Shown here: positions 21,083-33,055 of the stretch, piece after piece
Layout: every line of letters begins with the position of its first letter
Position numbering within the stretch: the first letter of the stretch is position 1
From: Falciphora oryzae
Taxonomy: Eukaryota > Ascomycota > Sordariomycetes > Magnaporthales > Magnaporthaceae
Direction of reading: 5' to 3'
Assembly (NCBI GenBank): GCA_000733355.1
Contig: JNVV01000038.1
Location: 90,291 to 154,290, forward strand
DNA: 64,000 bases
Translations under genes and position numbers: made by a program
Notes under the pieces: model-generated
Database searches by the model: none
What the model saw: only the letters and a program-made list of their open reading frames with translations
Told to the model about the DNA's origin: nothing

Positions 21083-22613
21083 ATATCCCCGAATCTGGCT
21101 CGCATCATCGGCAACCATGACGCACCGAAGCCCCTGGTCCCAGTTGACTGATCGCCGTGAAGCTCATAGGACCCGTAATTCCACCATCGGGCTTTCTTTC
21201 CTGGGAAACTTCCGGTGCCATCAAAACCTTCTCCCGCACAAGCACCTTGTAAGGCTAGATCTGAGGCGATCCCCTAGTCGGTCGCCTCGCACTACGCCGA
21301 AGAGGCGCTAGCCTCTGGTCTTGGCAGCCATGGCCACCCTAGCGCCGAAGATTTGATCTTCCGTCTGCCGGCCGATCCTTCGTATTGCGAGCCGGCGCTA
21401 TCGTCGCTTGATGCGACACGCGCTCAAGACAAGCACCATTACCAAAAAGCCCACCTGATAGTGAGTGTTTGGCCTTGTCAAAAAGCAAGCACCCCAGTTC
21501 AGTCACCAATGTGTTAGTCAGACGCAAAGGTACTCCCAATTTGAAGAGCCAGTTAGCAAGGAACTCCGATCTAGATGCTGGCTAGCTAGCCAGGATGGTT
21601 GGGTATGATGGGTACTAGTCGAAGGAAGCACTGAGACCTTCTGTTGGCGGTCCAGTGCACGCAGGGACAGATCAAGTATAAAGGTGATAGAGCATCTATC
21701 TATATGACTACCATGTATTTACAAGCCAATAGGTGGAAGATCTCGGCTTGACTCTAGCACAGGGCGCTAAGCCTTCGCGAGAAGCTCCCGAACGGTGGTC
21801 TAGATCCGAGGCAGACATTCGGAGCTGCCTTGTTGCTCGAATGCCTCGCTGCCACAACATCTCCATATGTTTTAGACGCGGCAACAGCCTGCCTAGCAGC
21901 TCCTTGCCGCTGTGGCGACGTCTTCTTCCGCTCTGAGTGGCGACAAACGGCATCTCCCCCGCGTCAGTCTGCCTGGCAACCAGACAGCACCCACCGTCCT
22001 CCCGTCGCCCTATCGCGAAGCACGACAGACGCGACGGCGACGAGGTATCCACACTGGAGCCCAGGACTCGTTTGCCTCGAGACATAAACAGCCCGTCCTG
22101 TCTCTTCTTGCCAGCCAGGCGTTCTTTTTTCTTTCTTTCTCCAAAAACAACCAACCACGGCTGAGACCACATCTGTCTGCATCTCTCCCACGCTCCCAGC
22201 AGCGGCGCATCAACCCAGCATCTCCATCGACGACGCACCCTGCCTTGTCTCTGTTGTCTCGCTTGATCTCCTTCTATCTTTCGCATCTACTTGCTTCGCA
22301 GGCCTGGGGCTGCCTACCCGCTGCACTCGACCGTCATCTCTATGCCAAACCAACATCTGCCTCTGCCATCACGCGCATCTATTGCTCTTGCTCTCTTGCT
22401 TCCTCTAATCCGGTCGCAATAGCCCCCCGCGGCTGAGACCACCCACGCCTCCCTCTCTACGACGCTCCCAAGCCAGCGCTACACCAGCGCAGCCTCTCCA
22501 TCAACAAGCCAGCCTGCGCGAGACTACTCCAGTGCCCGCCTACCCGCAACACTCTCTCGTCGCGGCTACCTCAACCCAGGATCTCGTCGCAGTCAGTATC
22601 CACAAGCCTCAAG
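21083..22613. other. Intergenic region, 1.5 kb
   Basis: No gene is supported; all frames are short overlapping noise. The last 500 bases are pyrimidine-rich with TTTCTTTCTTTC-type runs (about 22120-22145) and look like promoter and leader of the gene at 22614. Confidence 0.4.
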
Positions 22614-23846
22614 ATGTCACGTCGCCAGGCTCTGAAGGACAAGCTGCGCGCTTCGTCCACCAGCCTCCGCGTGCGCACCAAGCATCTCGGCTGGAGGCTT
22701 AGGAGTAAGGTTGGAGACGTCATGCGCGCAATCTGCGACGCGGGCTCCGTGGCGGCGACTTCGCCTATCCCGGTGCCCTTCATGCCCATGGCGCGCCCGG
22801 CGCCCGCTACCTCCAGCTACGCGCAGCAGCCGCGTCCTCTCCACCAGGAAGTCAGCTTCCAACAAGACACTCTACATACGCAGCCGTATCACCACTGCCA
22901 GGAAGTCAGCTTCCAGCAAGACACCTACTACGCGCAACCACCTCACGCCCAGATCCCTAGCGAGGTCTAGAGCACCCCGACTAGGGAGTCTGCTACGGCC
23001 ACTCCCCTGCACGACGAGACGACCAACATCCCAACCACCCCCACTCTCCACAACCAGGAGGCTGCACACAGCCATGGATCGAGCGCCAACAGCTCTCCTG
23101 GCTCTCCCAGCGATGCCCTTTCTGCTGAGGAGAAGTTCGGCCAGACCCTCATCAAGGTCGCAGCCGCCCGCGACGCCCAGGCCGTCGACAAGCCGCGCCT
23201 CAAGGTCCGTGTCCGCAGCGGGTCCTCTACTACCCACAGCCGGAACATCACTCCCATCACTCCCATCACTCTCACCCTCAGCGCTGTGGTGGTCATCATG
23301 GACTACGCGCCGCCCGAGAAGAGCACAGGGGCCGAAATCCACCCATCGCAGCTGGATGCGCCGAGCCCTGGGGGCCAGGCCTCCGAAGCGTCAGACCATG
23401 CTGGCAGCATCGCCTATGCGGAGCAAACCGATGCGCCCAAGGTCGATCTGTCCCGATGGGCATCACCTGACGAGGAGGACTCTCTGGACTTGTCGGGACT
23501 CGATGCACTCGAGCTGGAGGAGGTCTTCGGCCCCGCCATCGGCTACAAAGACCAAGACCAATACGACAGCGAGGACGCCAGGAGCTGCCTGACCATGTCT
23601 CAGCATTCCAACGAGGACCTCGACAGCGTCTCGACCGATGAGGGCAAGGAGGACACCACCCAGGGAGAGACGATCCCGAGCCCGCCGATGAACGGCAGCT
23701 CGCCCTTGAAGCTCAAGACCAAGAGCAGCGTGGGGGTTATGGACACCATCCTGGAGGCAGAGTGGGAGTGCTCAGAGGCCTCCTTTGCTGAGGCTGCCCA
23801 AGAGCTCGCACCGCCCAGCTGCGCCCGGTATGCCCAGACCTACTGA
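22614..23846 (+). CDS. Low-complexity protein of unknown function with one in-frame TAG
   Basis: One frame of 411 codons from ATG 22614 to TGA 23844-23846, broken only by TAG at 22968-22970. Coding character continues unchanged on both sides. The N-terminus is basic (MSRRQALKDKLRASSTSLRV), followed by an internal duplication of QEVSFQQDT (about residues 83-110). After the TAG comes a Ser/Thr/Pro-rich stretch, ITPITPITLTLSAVVVIMDY, then an acidic C-terminal third (DEEDSLDLSGLDALELEEVF). No catalytic domain is recognised. If the TAG terminates, the product is 118 residues. CAG to TAG is a single C-to-T change, so a recent nonsense mutation (possibly RIP, the transposon lies 1.5 kb away) is the simplest reading. 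Stop readthrough or an unusual splice removing it are alternatives I cannot support from motifs. Confidence 0.55.
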
Positions 23847-24129
23847 GACTGGCCTGGATCGACGGCAGCTGCAGCCTCAGGTGGTGAGCCAAGGAATAAG
23901 TCCTACCTTGTCAACATCGGCCCAGAGACGGCAATACCTGTGAGTCTGAAGAACCAAAGCCTTCATCCCCTGCACAACACTAGGGCGGCACTAATGCCCA
24001 TTCCAGACTTGCCTTTCTCAGGGTTCCCAGGACAAACTGAAGTCTCCTGCACCACTGCTGGCACAGATCACGTCCATGTCCTGCAAGGACTGACTCTTAG
24101 CCACAAACATCTCCCCTACATTTCTTTTT
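23847..24129. other. 3' flank of the preceding gene
   Basis: No gene is seen here, and no clear copy of the 153-base unit that begins just downstream. Confidence 0.35.
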
Positions 24130-24900
24130 CTTTATTTTTTTCCGTCCTTTGGACACTTCTCTTATCTTGGAACAATGTCCTTAGAGTAGACTCAGGCATT
24201 GCGGATCATCTTTGTGGCCGACAACTTCGTGCACAACTTTTTGTTGAGGCCGAGACTCCTTCTGTCACACATCCCTATCTCTTTTCTCTTTTCTCGTTTT
24301 CTTTGGGCACTTCTCTCGTCTAGGGCCAAAGTCTTCGAGCAGACTCAGATATTGCACATCGTTTTCGTGGTCCACGACTTTGGGGACGGTTTTCTATTTT
24401 GGCCGATATCACACTATTCTCCCACCTTGGTTTACATCTCCGTGTCTCCTTTTTCCCACATTTCGCTTGTGTCCGGAGCAACGTTCTCAAGGAGATTCGG
24501 GCATTGGGTATTATCTTTGTGGCCCACGACTTGAGGACTACTTTTCATTGGGGCCGAAACTTCTTCTATCATACCTACCTGCCTCTTTCCTCGTTTCCTC
24601 ACCTCTTTTGGGACTCCTCTCCTGGTCTTGGACAGTATGTCGGAGGGAGCTCGAGTATAGAGTATCATTTTTGTGGTTCACGGCTTTGCTGACACATTTT
24701 CTCTGTTGCCGAGACCTCCCTATTCTTTCGTCCATATCTCGCATTTCGCTATCGTTTTTTTCTCGGTACTACTTGCTTAGCTGTGGAGCAGCGTTCGGGG
24801 GAAAATTTGGGCATGAACAATATCCCTGTGGTGCACGGCTTGGCAAATAGCTTTTTTATGTAACCGAGACCTCCTATTCGTTCACCCGTATTCTTTTCAT
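24130..24900 (+). repeat. Diverged tandem array, five copies of about 153 bases
   Basis: The anchor (T/C)(T/G)GTGGNNNACG(A)CTT recurs at about 24211, 24363, 24516, 24670 and 24825, a spacing of 152-155 bases. Each unit also repeats a leading TTTGGGCACTTCTCTCGTCT-like block and a GCCGAGACCTCC-like block in the same order. Copies differ at roughly a third or more of positions. The unit is pyrimidine-rich on this strand. The period is close to 51 codons and long frames stay open across copies, but stops break every frame and composition is not protein-like, so I treat it as non-coding. Confidence 0.65.
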
Positions 24901-25293
24901 CATATCTTTTCACGGCGGTATCCGTGGTCATATCATAACAGCCTCTTTGTGTCGTCCTTTCAACCAGGAGCCACTGGCATCTCTCATCAGAATAGAGAGA
25001 TAGACAATGGACAACACACAACAACAATGACCTGAATGAACAGCCGTGCATAATGTTGTTTTCTTTGAGAGTCCTCGGGGGAGAAGGAATGTTGGACACA
25101 GAGGATCACTCTCAACGTCTACTTAAACTCGTCCTTTCTCCTGTTTTGTCTCTCTCGCCCTTCCTGATCACCACACTTCCACTCCCGAGAGCTCTCTAGC
25201 AACTATCACTAGAGACAACCAACCCAGAAAACACCACAGCCAGCCTAAACAGCACACCAGACAGCCACACGAGCACACAAACTAGTCGCCAAG

Positions 25294-25404
25294 ATGGCTA
25301 TCGCGATCTGCTCCGTCTGCGGCAGGGCCTACGCCCCGACCCAGGGCTGCCCGTGCCAGAACCCGCCCCCGGCGCCCCCTCCCAGCTCTCCTTCGGGCAA
25401 TTAG
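25294..25404 (+). CDS. 36-residue Cys/Pro-rich micro-ORF
   Basis: Starts MAIAICSVCGRAYAPTQGCP and continues CQNPPPAPPPSSPSGN. CxxC at residues 6-9 and CxC at 19-21 could bind zinc, as in short fungal proteins with a lone zinc ribbon-like knuckle; the tail is proline-rich. Support for expression is contextual only. The 170 bases upstream go from a CT-rich block (about 25125-25190) to an A/C-rich leader (ACACCACAGCCAGCC...), and the start context GCCAAGATGGC is strong, which together look like a genuine fungal promoter and leader. The function is unknown and the call is tentative because of its length. Confidence 0.4.
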   Translation: MAIAICSVCGRAYAPTQGCPCQNPPPAPPPSSPSGN

Positions 25405-25764
25405 ATGAGAATGCGTTAATTAGCCTTCCGTCTTTCCCTCGGCGAAGTTGACGAACGGAAGCGCTGGAGTCACACTCGGAATTGCTCTACCCACGTCCCC
25501 AACACAGACCCTGGTTGTCTTTCAAGATAGGGTAGGTAAGGTAACACATACCATTGGTTCTCAGGGCTGAATTTACCACATATAATCACTTATAAGCTTT
25601 ATTCACAGGGCAGAAGCTCTGATTCCCATGTCTCCAGTGAAATGTTTACACCAAACTGTTTTGATGCTTCCGTAGTACTCACCCCCTTTTCCCCAGCGAG
25701 GGCCCTCCGCCAGTGTCACCTTGATGCCAGCCCCTGATTGAGTGAGAGCCTTGAAAGAAATTGC
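25405..25764. other. Intergenic region
   Basis: No gene is seen. It holds the 3' flanks of the micro-ORF and of the transporter gene on the other strand. Confidence 0.35.
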
Positions 25765-27942
25765 TCAATTCAGGAGACGCTCTCTAACAAAGAGACTGCC
25801 AATGAGTGCCAAGGCCGAGCAAACCAGGGATACGATGTGGCTAGCAGAGAGGCCATCGATATAGGCTTGTACTACGGCAGCTACAACCCCCTTGTCAGCC
25901 ACGTCCAGGTAGTCGACACTGGCCGCCGCTTTCTCGATGACCTAAAGAGCGCCCGGTGATATCAGTGACCATGCTCAGCGAAAAGTCTCGGAGGCACCAG
26001 AAGAAATCGCATCTCTCCTACCTGTTCGCGCAGGGCAGCGTCATAGCCAATGAGGGCCAGCAGCGCATCCAGCCTCGCCCTCATGACACCCAACGTGACC
26101 GCATTGACCGCGGCGAGGCCGAGGGTGCTGGTCACCGTGGTGACAAGGAATAGTCCGGAGATCGCCGCGGCCTTGTGCGACGGGTCGATGGTGGCGGTGA
26201 TGGCCACAAAGGTCACCGTCTGCACGATCCCGGTGCCCATGCCGCCGGGCAGGATCTCTAGCGCCTCCCAGGAGTGTGTATGCCCGTGCCAGCGCAAGAA
26301 GAGAATAAAGTAGGCCGACGAGGATAAGATGGTAGCGCCGATCAGGAGAAGCCTGTATTGGCCAGTTCTGCGCAGTGACGAAATGGGATAGTGTCAGCGA
26401 TGCCACGTGAGGGAGTGTCCCGAGGTTTCAATCCGCAAAGACTCATGGTAGACAAACCTCTTAATCACAAGGCCGCCCAGGATGGCGCCGCAGGCGTTGC
26501 CAATAAAGGCAGGGACGAGAGAGGCGCCCGATGCCGCGTTGGAAGACCTCTGCGTCACCTGGAAGTACAGCGGGACGGCAAAAATAAGGCCAAACTGCGC
26601 GGCCCCCTGGGTGCCCGCGACGAGGTACAGCAGCAGGATGTCACGGTGGCGTAGGAGGTCAATGGGGAAGATGGGCTCGACCGCCCACCACTCCTCCACG
26701 GCGACGAACAGAGCGCCAAAGACGAGGGCGGCGGCGGCCAGGCCCAAGGCGGCCGGGTTGCGCGTCCACGGCATCTCACTGGCGCGGCTGATCTCAATGG
26801 GCAGGAGCAGGCACACGACGGTCAGTGCGAGGAGGGCGGCACCGAGGAAGTCGATCCGGGCGAGGCCTTGGGGCTGCTGTGCTGGTGGTGTCGCGTGCTT
26901 ACTGGGAGGGATCGTCTCTGATGTCCGAGTCTGGCCGTCATGTTCGTTGCTTGGGCAAGACTCAATGCTGACTACCGAGTGGGACCGGTCAGGGAGGTTG
27001 GAGGGCATGCGGGACAGACAAAAGACAATGGCTGCACAGAAGATGGGCACTTGCACCATGAACGACAGGCGCCAACCGATCACATCGGCCAGGAAGCCCC
27101 CGAGAGGCCCTCCGAGGCTCCGACCGGTGACAGCGGCGAGGTTGACGCCAGACTGCCAGGTCGCCGCCTCGCGGAGAGGGACGATATCTGCGATGCCGGC
27201 TCATTAGTGTGCGCTCATCATCCACTGTCAGAGCACGCTCAGAGTCGGCCAGTCCCGCCCTACCTGTGATGATGAGCAGGCCCAGGACATTCAGGGCGGC
27301 GGCGCCACAGCCGGAAACGACCCTTCCAAGGACAACCTGGCTCATGGAGCTGCCGGCACCAATCAAGGCGCTGCAGTCTTAATTAGCCCCCCCAGTCTCA
27401 CGATGCATGCTTGTCCAAGAAAGCCGGCAGGGAGAACTTACCATCCCAAGGCAAACAAAGAATAGGCGGCGACCAGGACCGGTCTCCGGCCATACGTGTC
27501 ACTCAATTTGCCGTACTTTTTTTTTTTTTGTTCTCAGTCAAGAAACGTCAGTCGGTCATCGAACCGGATGGTCGGCACAGCGGACCCAGGCACGACATAC
27601 AATGGACTGCGTGGCGGCTCCCGCCAGCTGAAACGCGACAAAGAGCCAGCTGGACCACGACAAGGCGTCAAACTCGGACGCGATGGTCGGGTGCGTCGCC
27701 AGCACCAGCGACCCGTCGACGTTGGACATGAAGGCACCCGCGACCAGCACGAGCACGATGCCGAGGACCGTGGCTGAGGAAGTGCCGTCGTCGCCCGGTT
27801 TGGTCCCTGCCGAACTTTCGGGATCGGCGGCGAGCGGATCGCTGGGCGCGACTTGGGAGTCGGCCAGGGGTAGACCCAGCAGGGGCGAGGTCTCGTCGTG
27901 CATGATCGGTGCGGCGGCGAATTCGGGGGCTTGGCCCGCCAT
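25765..27942 (-). CDS. MFS drug/amino-acid transporter (DHA2/Vba type), six exons
   Basis: Exons 27942-27601, 27515-27442, 27370-27264, 27187-26458, 26367-26022 and 25941-25765 join in phase to give 591 residues. A roughly 60-residue acidic cytosolic N-terminus (MAGQAPEFAAAPIMHDETSP) precedes the first helix (ATVLGIVLVLVAGAFMSNVD), with TM1 motif GSLVLATHPTIASEF. Loop 2-3 carries the MFS signature YGKLSDTYGRRPVLVAAYSL, followed by VVLGRVVSGCGAAALNVLGL and REAATWQSGVNLAAVTGRSL with GGPLGGFLAD (antiporter motif C). A Ser/Pro/Gln-rich cytosolic loop separates the halves, and the tail ends ALALIGSLFVRERLLN. This arrangement is that of 14-helix fungal MDR/vacuolar basic amino acid (Vba) transporters; the substrate cannot be told. 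The start at 27942 is preferred over the upstream in-frame ATG because the 61 residues before it are not conserved-looking. The acceptor of the first intron (poly-A tract then AAG) is unusual but required for frame. Confidence 0.85.
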
Positions 27943-30900
27943 GGTGCCGAGAAAAGCAGCGACCAAGGAAGGGCGGAGGGCGTATGGCGAAGCGACGATC
28001 ACCGGCTCACCGACCGGGGTGTTTTTTTTTTTTTTTAAGCGTGTAAAGACGGGCAGCAAACTAGACGATTCAATAAAGAGACTGGGAACAGGGGTCTGCC
28101 GGTCGATGGTTGTGATTCTCATCATGTTCGGCCGGTTCAGAACCGGCGGCTAGCCCAAAAATAATATGGATGCGGTAGAGGCGGGGGGGTTCTTTGAGGG
28201 CGGCCGAGGTACGTGTCTCCGAGCCCGGCCGTCACCGGTGTAAGCCATCTGGCGCTCAAGCCATCACCAAAAGTTGAGGGTGTGGGCTGTCAGCAGAACG
28301 TGAAATGGAGTCACACACCGCTGGGAGCCCACAGCCTAGCAGAATCCAGCGCGAATGCTTCCCCTCCTTCACCCCTGGCTGGCCCGCCTCGGCGCGCCAC
28401 CCCACTGAGCAACCGCCGTGGGCGGCCCGAAAGCGGAGGGATTGGTGTCCATTCCAGCCACCAACCCCGCGCCGGGTGAGAAGCACCACAGCGGGCTAAG
28501 ACAGTGGTGGTGTCTTCTCTATTCCTTGCTGCAGACGATACTGCGACTTGGAAGCCGTTGTCAGTCGTGAGAATTTCAGGGGCGTCAATTATCGAGGGCC
28601 GCTAGTAGAAAACACCGTATACCCGCAGGGCGCGGCCGCAGACGCGCCAATCTCTTAGATGAGCCGCCTTTTTGTCCGATAAGCGCGGCCGTCTTCGCCC
28701 TGGCCCGCGCCCGACGACGTCTTCCGGTTGAAGTCGACCCGGCGTGGCACGACTGCGTCGGCGAACATGCGTGCATGCCGCGTCCCGGAATCTGGGCATC
28801 AGGGTATCAACGTTGCTGCGCGGTGCGATCGGCCCGATAGCGAGGAAGCAACGGACTGTCATGGTGGCCAACGGCTCTGGCATGAAGGGGCTTGCCTGTG
28901 TAGATTTTGTCGCACTCACTGAGGAAAAGCAGGGCTGCCAGCATCGTTGTCACCGGCGAGGCATCAGCTGGAAACGGTGGATGAAGGAGTCGAGCGGCAC
29001 GTAGCCGTCTCACGAGTTCAGTCGACCGGGAAAAGGCAGAACTCGCGAAAGCTGCAAGAAACCCTCGAGGCCACCGCAGGAATGTGTCGCAATTGGGGCG
29101 CTGGCTCCAGGTCGAAGCATTCACCTAAATACCAGGAGCCGGCGATTGCGTGATTGCTACATCAAAACACGCCTTCGCTCGACAGGACGCAAAGTGAACC
29201 CACCTCTTCTTTCCGTCAACGCACTGGACAAAAATTCGCATCTGGATCCCGGCTGGCGGCTGTCTTCTTCCTGCGGCCTGTCTGGTCCAGACCAGCAGCC
29301 TCCTGGCAGAAAACCGAGAGAAGTGACGTCGTTGCCATGGCCGAAGAAGCCGTGTCCGAAGCTGCATCATCAGGCCGGAATGGCGGTGGAGACAGCCAGC
29401 GCCAACGTGCCGTTCGTGTTCGTAGGATGACGCCGGTGGCGTCGTCGGACGAAAATGCAGACGGGAGCCCGAACGAGGGCATCAGCTCGAGGCGCGGACG
29501 GCCACTAAACGAAAAATCGCACACGGATCGGGCGGGCTGTGCCTTCGGCTTTAATCGCAATCCAACATCGACAAGTTGTCGCCCTTGAAGACCCAATCGC
29601 AATGTGCAGGGCTCTCATGGGTGGCATCCCGTCCCGTCCCAAACAGGCAACTCGCCCAAAGACAGCGTCAGGGGTCACTCCCTACCGGCAGCAACAGTCG
29701 ACATCCCTGCAAACAAACAGTGTGTGCATCGGCCAGGACAACCCACGAACCCACGCCCCTCGAGCCCTGGGCGCCCAGACCTGTCAGGCCGACGGGCGGG
29801 CGTGACGGGCCGACCAGGATATCGCATAGATTGGTGCTTGATGCCAACCGCTGCCCTCAAAGAATGCCGAGAGCCCTTCGTCGTAGCATCTTGAACCCAA
29901 CATGGAACGCGGGCTTACTCCACCAAGACATTCGGTTGGGGACTCGACAGACACCGGACTGCGATAAAAATACCACAATGTTGCCAGAATTAAACCGCCT
30001 CTACTTGGTACGGCAGATATGCTTGGCCCGAAACCGAAAGCCCGTCACGGCACGCCGGCGGGACCCTGCCAGCGGCTTCGGTAAGCCCATTGGGCATTGG
30101 GATTGCGCAAAGGAAAACAGCGGTTAGAATTAGAGCAAAGAGCCAAGGCACGGGATTCCAGACCGCGCGTCGGTTGCGGGAATTAGCAAAGTGCAAAGCA
30201 CACACACAAACAAAAAAGCCAACGGGCAACCAAACGGGAGCAGCCGTCGCGAGGGGGTAGGAAGGATTTGACGGGAGGCTTCATTTTGTCTCGGGACGCG
30301 GGGGGCAACTTTTGGCGGTTACACGGAGAATCATCTGGTCTAGACGCGATACCAGCTTGGTCACAAAGTTGTCCGGGCGGCGGAGGGCCTTTGATGAACT
30401 AATCGGAAACGAGGAAAAACTGGCCAGGCAGAGCTGAATTACAGGCAGACTTGGCCGGGTGTCGAAACGGGATGGAGGAGTTGGGACGAAGCTGGCACAC
30501 GACTGGTCAAGCCACTCGCGTGGCCGGCTTAGGCGCCTTCCTACCAGTTCATCTACTCCTACATACATATACAAGGCTCGATGTGGTATTGTGGCTTGTG
30601 GGACACATGAGCCGAAAAGTAGAGACCTTGGCTCGAGAGAGAATGGTCCCGACTCCCGAGACACGGTCCGTGACGCCGCGTGCCCAAGAACAGAGACAAG
30701 AAGTCCACTTCCCCGGACCAGGAAGATGGACGGGTGGGCACAAGATCTGCGATCGACGAAGAGACAAGGTCGGCAGCCGGCTTGGCGGGAACAGAGAGGC
30801 CATGTCCGACGACCGCGTCCTCGATGTTCAGGGGAACCTCGGGTGTTTTTTTTTTTTTTTTTTTTTTTTTAGGGTAGCGATGATGTGCGCGGATAGAGAT

Positions 30901-32855
30901 GGAGATGGGGAGATGGCCAGTTCATGCATTGCTCATAGCAATGTCATCGCGGGCGTGGTGAGAGGGGTATCCATGGTCAACAGGCAGGATAGCCTTTTTG
31001 GCAATTTATGCTTGTTGGTGCTTGCTGGTGGTGGCTGTACCCGGGTAAATACAGGATGTGTGTTGGCGATGTGGCCTGGCCTGCACCGGCATCGACCGAT
31101 GGCATGGGAACGTGAAAGGATGATGCCCCAGCTGGCGGCAAGGGCGGCAGGCAGTAGGTCGCCGAATGGTTCGGGCTGACCGACTGGGTGCAGCTGAGGC
31201 GGCCGGCGACTGGGGAAGCCGGCATACCCATACCAGAGGAAGCGCGGAAGGGCAGCCATCCGACGACGGCGCGTGCTGAGGCCGGTCGGGTTCGCGCGGC
31301 GGACTTTTTTGTCCTTGACTTTTCCAATGTCCTCGACTTGTCCAGTGTCACTGACCCCGCCAAATCCTGCCCCTGGTTCTGTGGCTAGCTTTCCGTCATT
31401 GCACAGAAGCTTGAACCCAAAGGAGACCATGGGTTGAAAGGCAGCGCTAGGCCGAATGTGGCTATGGTCTGGTTGCCGGCAAAACACATCCACGCCCCGC
31501 ATTCCCCATCATTTCGAAGATCGATTTCATTGTTGATGATTCCCACGCTCCGGATTGCAGAAGAAAGAGGCAGTCCAGCCGTCGGGCGGTCAAGGTCGCA
31601 CGACATAAAGACGCGTCCGCCATCTTTCCCCTTTCCCAGCCATTCGGGCCCGGCGAAAACTCGACGGCAACAAGCGTCAATATTGAAACACGCGGCGCGC
31701 ATGAATCGCAGAGTCGCGCGCTAAACCCAGCGGTCCCGTCGCCATTGGGAGAAATGCTACCCTGAAGATTTGATTGAAAAAGCTCAAAGCTGAGGTGGCT
31801 CGCCTGCTCAGGAGCCAATCAAGACGCCGCACCGCTCCATTGTCCTGACAGCACGTGGATGGGGCTGGCCCTCGAGTCAGCTCGGGAGGCTGACGTGCCG
31901 AGACGAGACAAGCAGGCCAAACCGTAAACGCCCAAGACCGAACGGCAATCCACGCTCCCGTTTTTCTTCTTTGCCAGCTGGCCATCTCCACGCAGCGTAG
32001 CAGCACCCCACCCGTCTGCGATGCAACAGAATCTGAAGCTGGCCCGCCCCGCAGTTCAAAACCTTCGCTGCCACTCCACGCCCCCACACACGCCCCCTTG
32101 CCTTCTGCAGCGCTGACCAGGCACGCAGGCTCTCTCTGCCCGTCTCCCATCTTCGCCGCGAGGCAATCCGACGGCACGGAACCGGGACCGGTCCCAGCCT
32201 AGAGCCCATAGTCCGTCCGATCCGTTTCGTTTCCTCGTCCAGGAGACCAAGTCGGAACAATGCTGTCCTGTTTAGGCATTGCCTGCCCGCCCAGGGGGTT
32301 CCCCTTGGTATATAGCTGGGCTCTCGCCGTTTGCTTTCCCTTGCTGGTGGCCTTGGTTGATATCTCGCCAATCTCGCTTCCCGTCCACCTACCCGCAAGA
32401 ACCCACTAGACCACCATCGGACTCGGGCCCCCTCCATCTCGGACATATACGTATGCACCTATAGAACCACCCGGCCCAGATACTGTCAGCCACATCCCAG
32501 TCGCAACACCCTGCAGAGAGGGCCGTCGACTTGGCTTACATCAGAGCCGCCGAGAACATTGCCTCTCACGGAAGGGAGCAGAGGTTGCATCGCTCCGACT
32601 GACGACGGAGGAGGCACCCACACACCAAAAGGGAGGGGCCTTTCGCGCCTCGTATCCCACCAAACCTCCGTCCCCAGCCGGCCGGGGATCACCCATCCAC
32701 GCTGATTCAGAAGGGGAGGCCTTGCTTGGCCCTGGTGCCTGGCCCAGCATCGCCTGCATTGTCACTTGCATTACAACCCCGACAGGGGCAAGAGAGGAGA
32801 CAGCAGCAGCCACCACCAACACCACACCCCCCTTTTTTTTTATTTCATTATTTCC
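27943..32855. other. Gene-poor region, about 4.9 kb
   Basis: I cannot support any gene here. Frames up to about 240 codons exist on both strands but overlap each other, have no recognisable motif and no plausible splice extension. A weak candidate is the Ser/Glu/Arg-rich frame starting MAEEAVSEAASSGRNGGG at about 29337. Notable composition: T16 at about 28021-28036 and an uninterrupted T-run of about 26 at 30845-30870. Clusters of ordinary mixed sequence could hold long promoters or non-coding transcripts. Confidence 0.35.
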
Positions 32856-32863
32856 TATAAAGG
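32856..32863 (+). promoter_or_regulatory. TATA box of the secreted decarboxylase-like gene
   Basis: TATAAAGG lies 35 bases before the ATG at 32891 and 200 before the ATG at 33056. A start of transcription about 30 bases downstream would place the first ATG at the very 5' end of the mRNA. Confidence 0.45.
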
Positions 32864-33055
32864 CACAAGACACGCTCTGTGCCCGACGCCATGTTCAGCA
32901 TTGTAGAGATGCCTTCCCCCACCCTCAACCGTCTGCTGCCCGTCAGGCTACGAAGCTGGCTCGCCCGCCTCAGCACAACAACAGACGACAACGACAACAA
33001 CAACAATAACAACAACGACACCATGACCTCGTCCGTCCTGTCCCACGCCCCCAAG

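Noticed and set aside
24199..24850. Coding repeat protein in the 153-base array
   Set aside because: The period drifts (152-155), each frame has stops, and the predicted peptide is Phe/Leu/Ser-rich as expected from pyrimidine-rich DNA.
24130..24900. CRISPR array
   Set aside because: Units are about 153 bases, diverged throughout and without a constant-repeat/variable-spacer pattern; the organism is a fungus.
30451..31179. 242-codon open frame
   Set aside because: Contains the long T-run as a poly-Phe stretch and no recognisable motif; overlaps other equally long noise frames.
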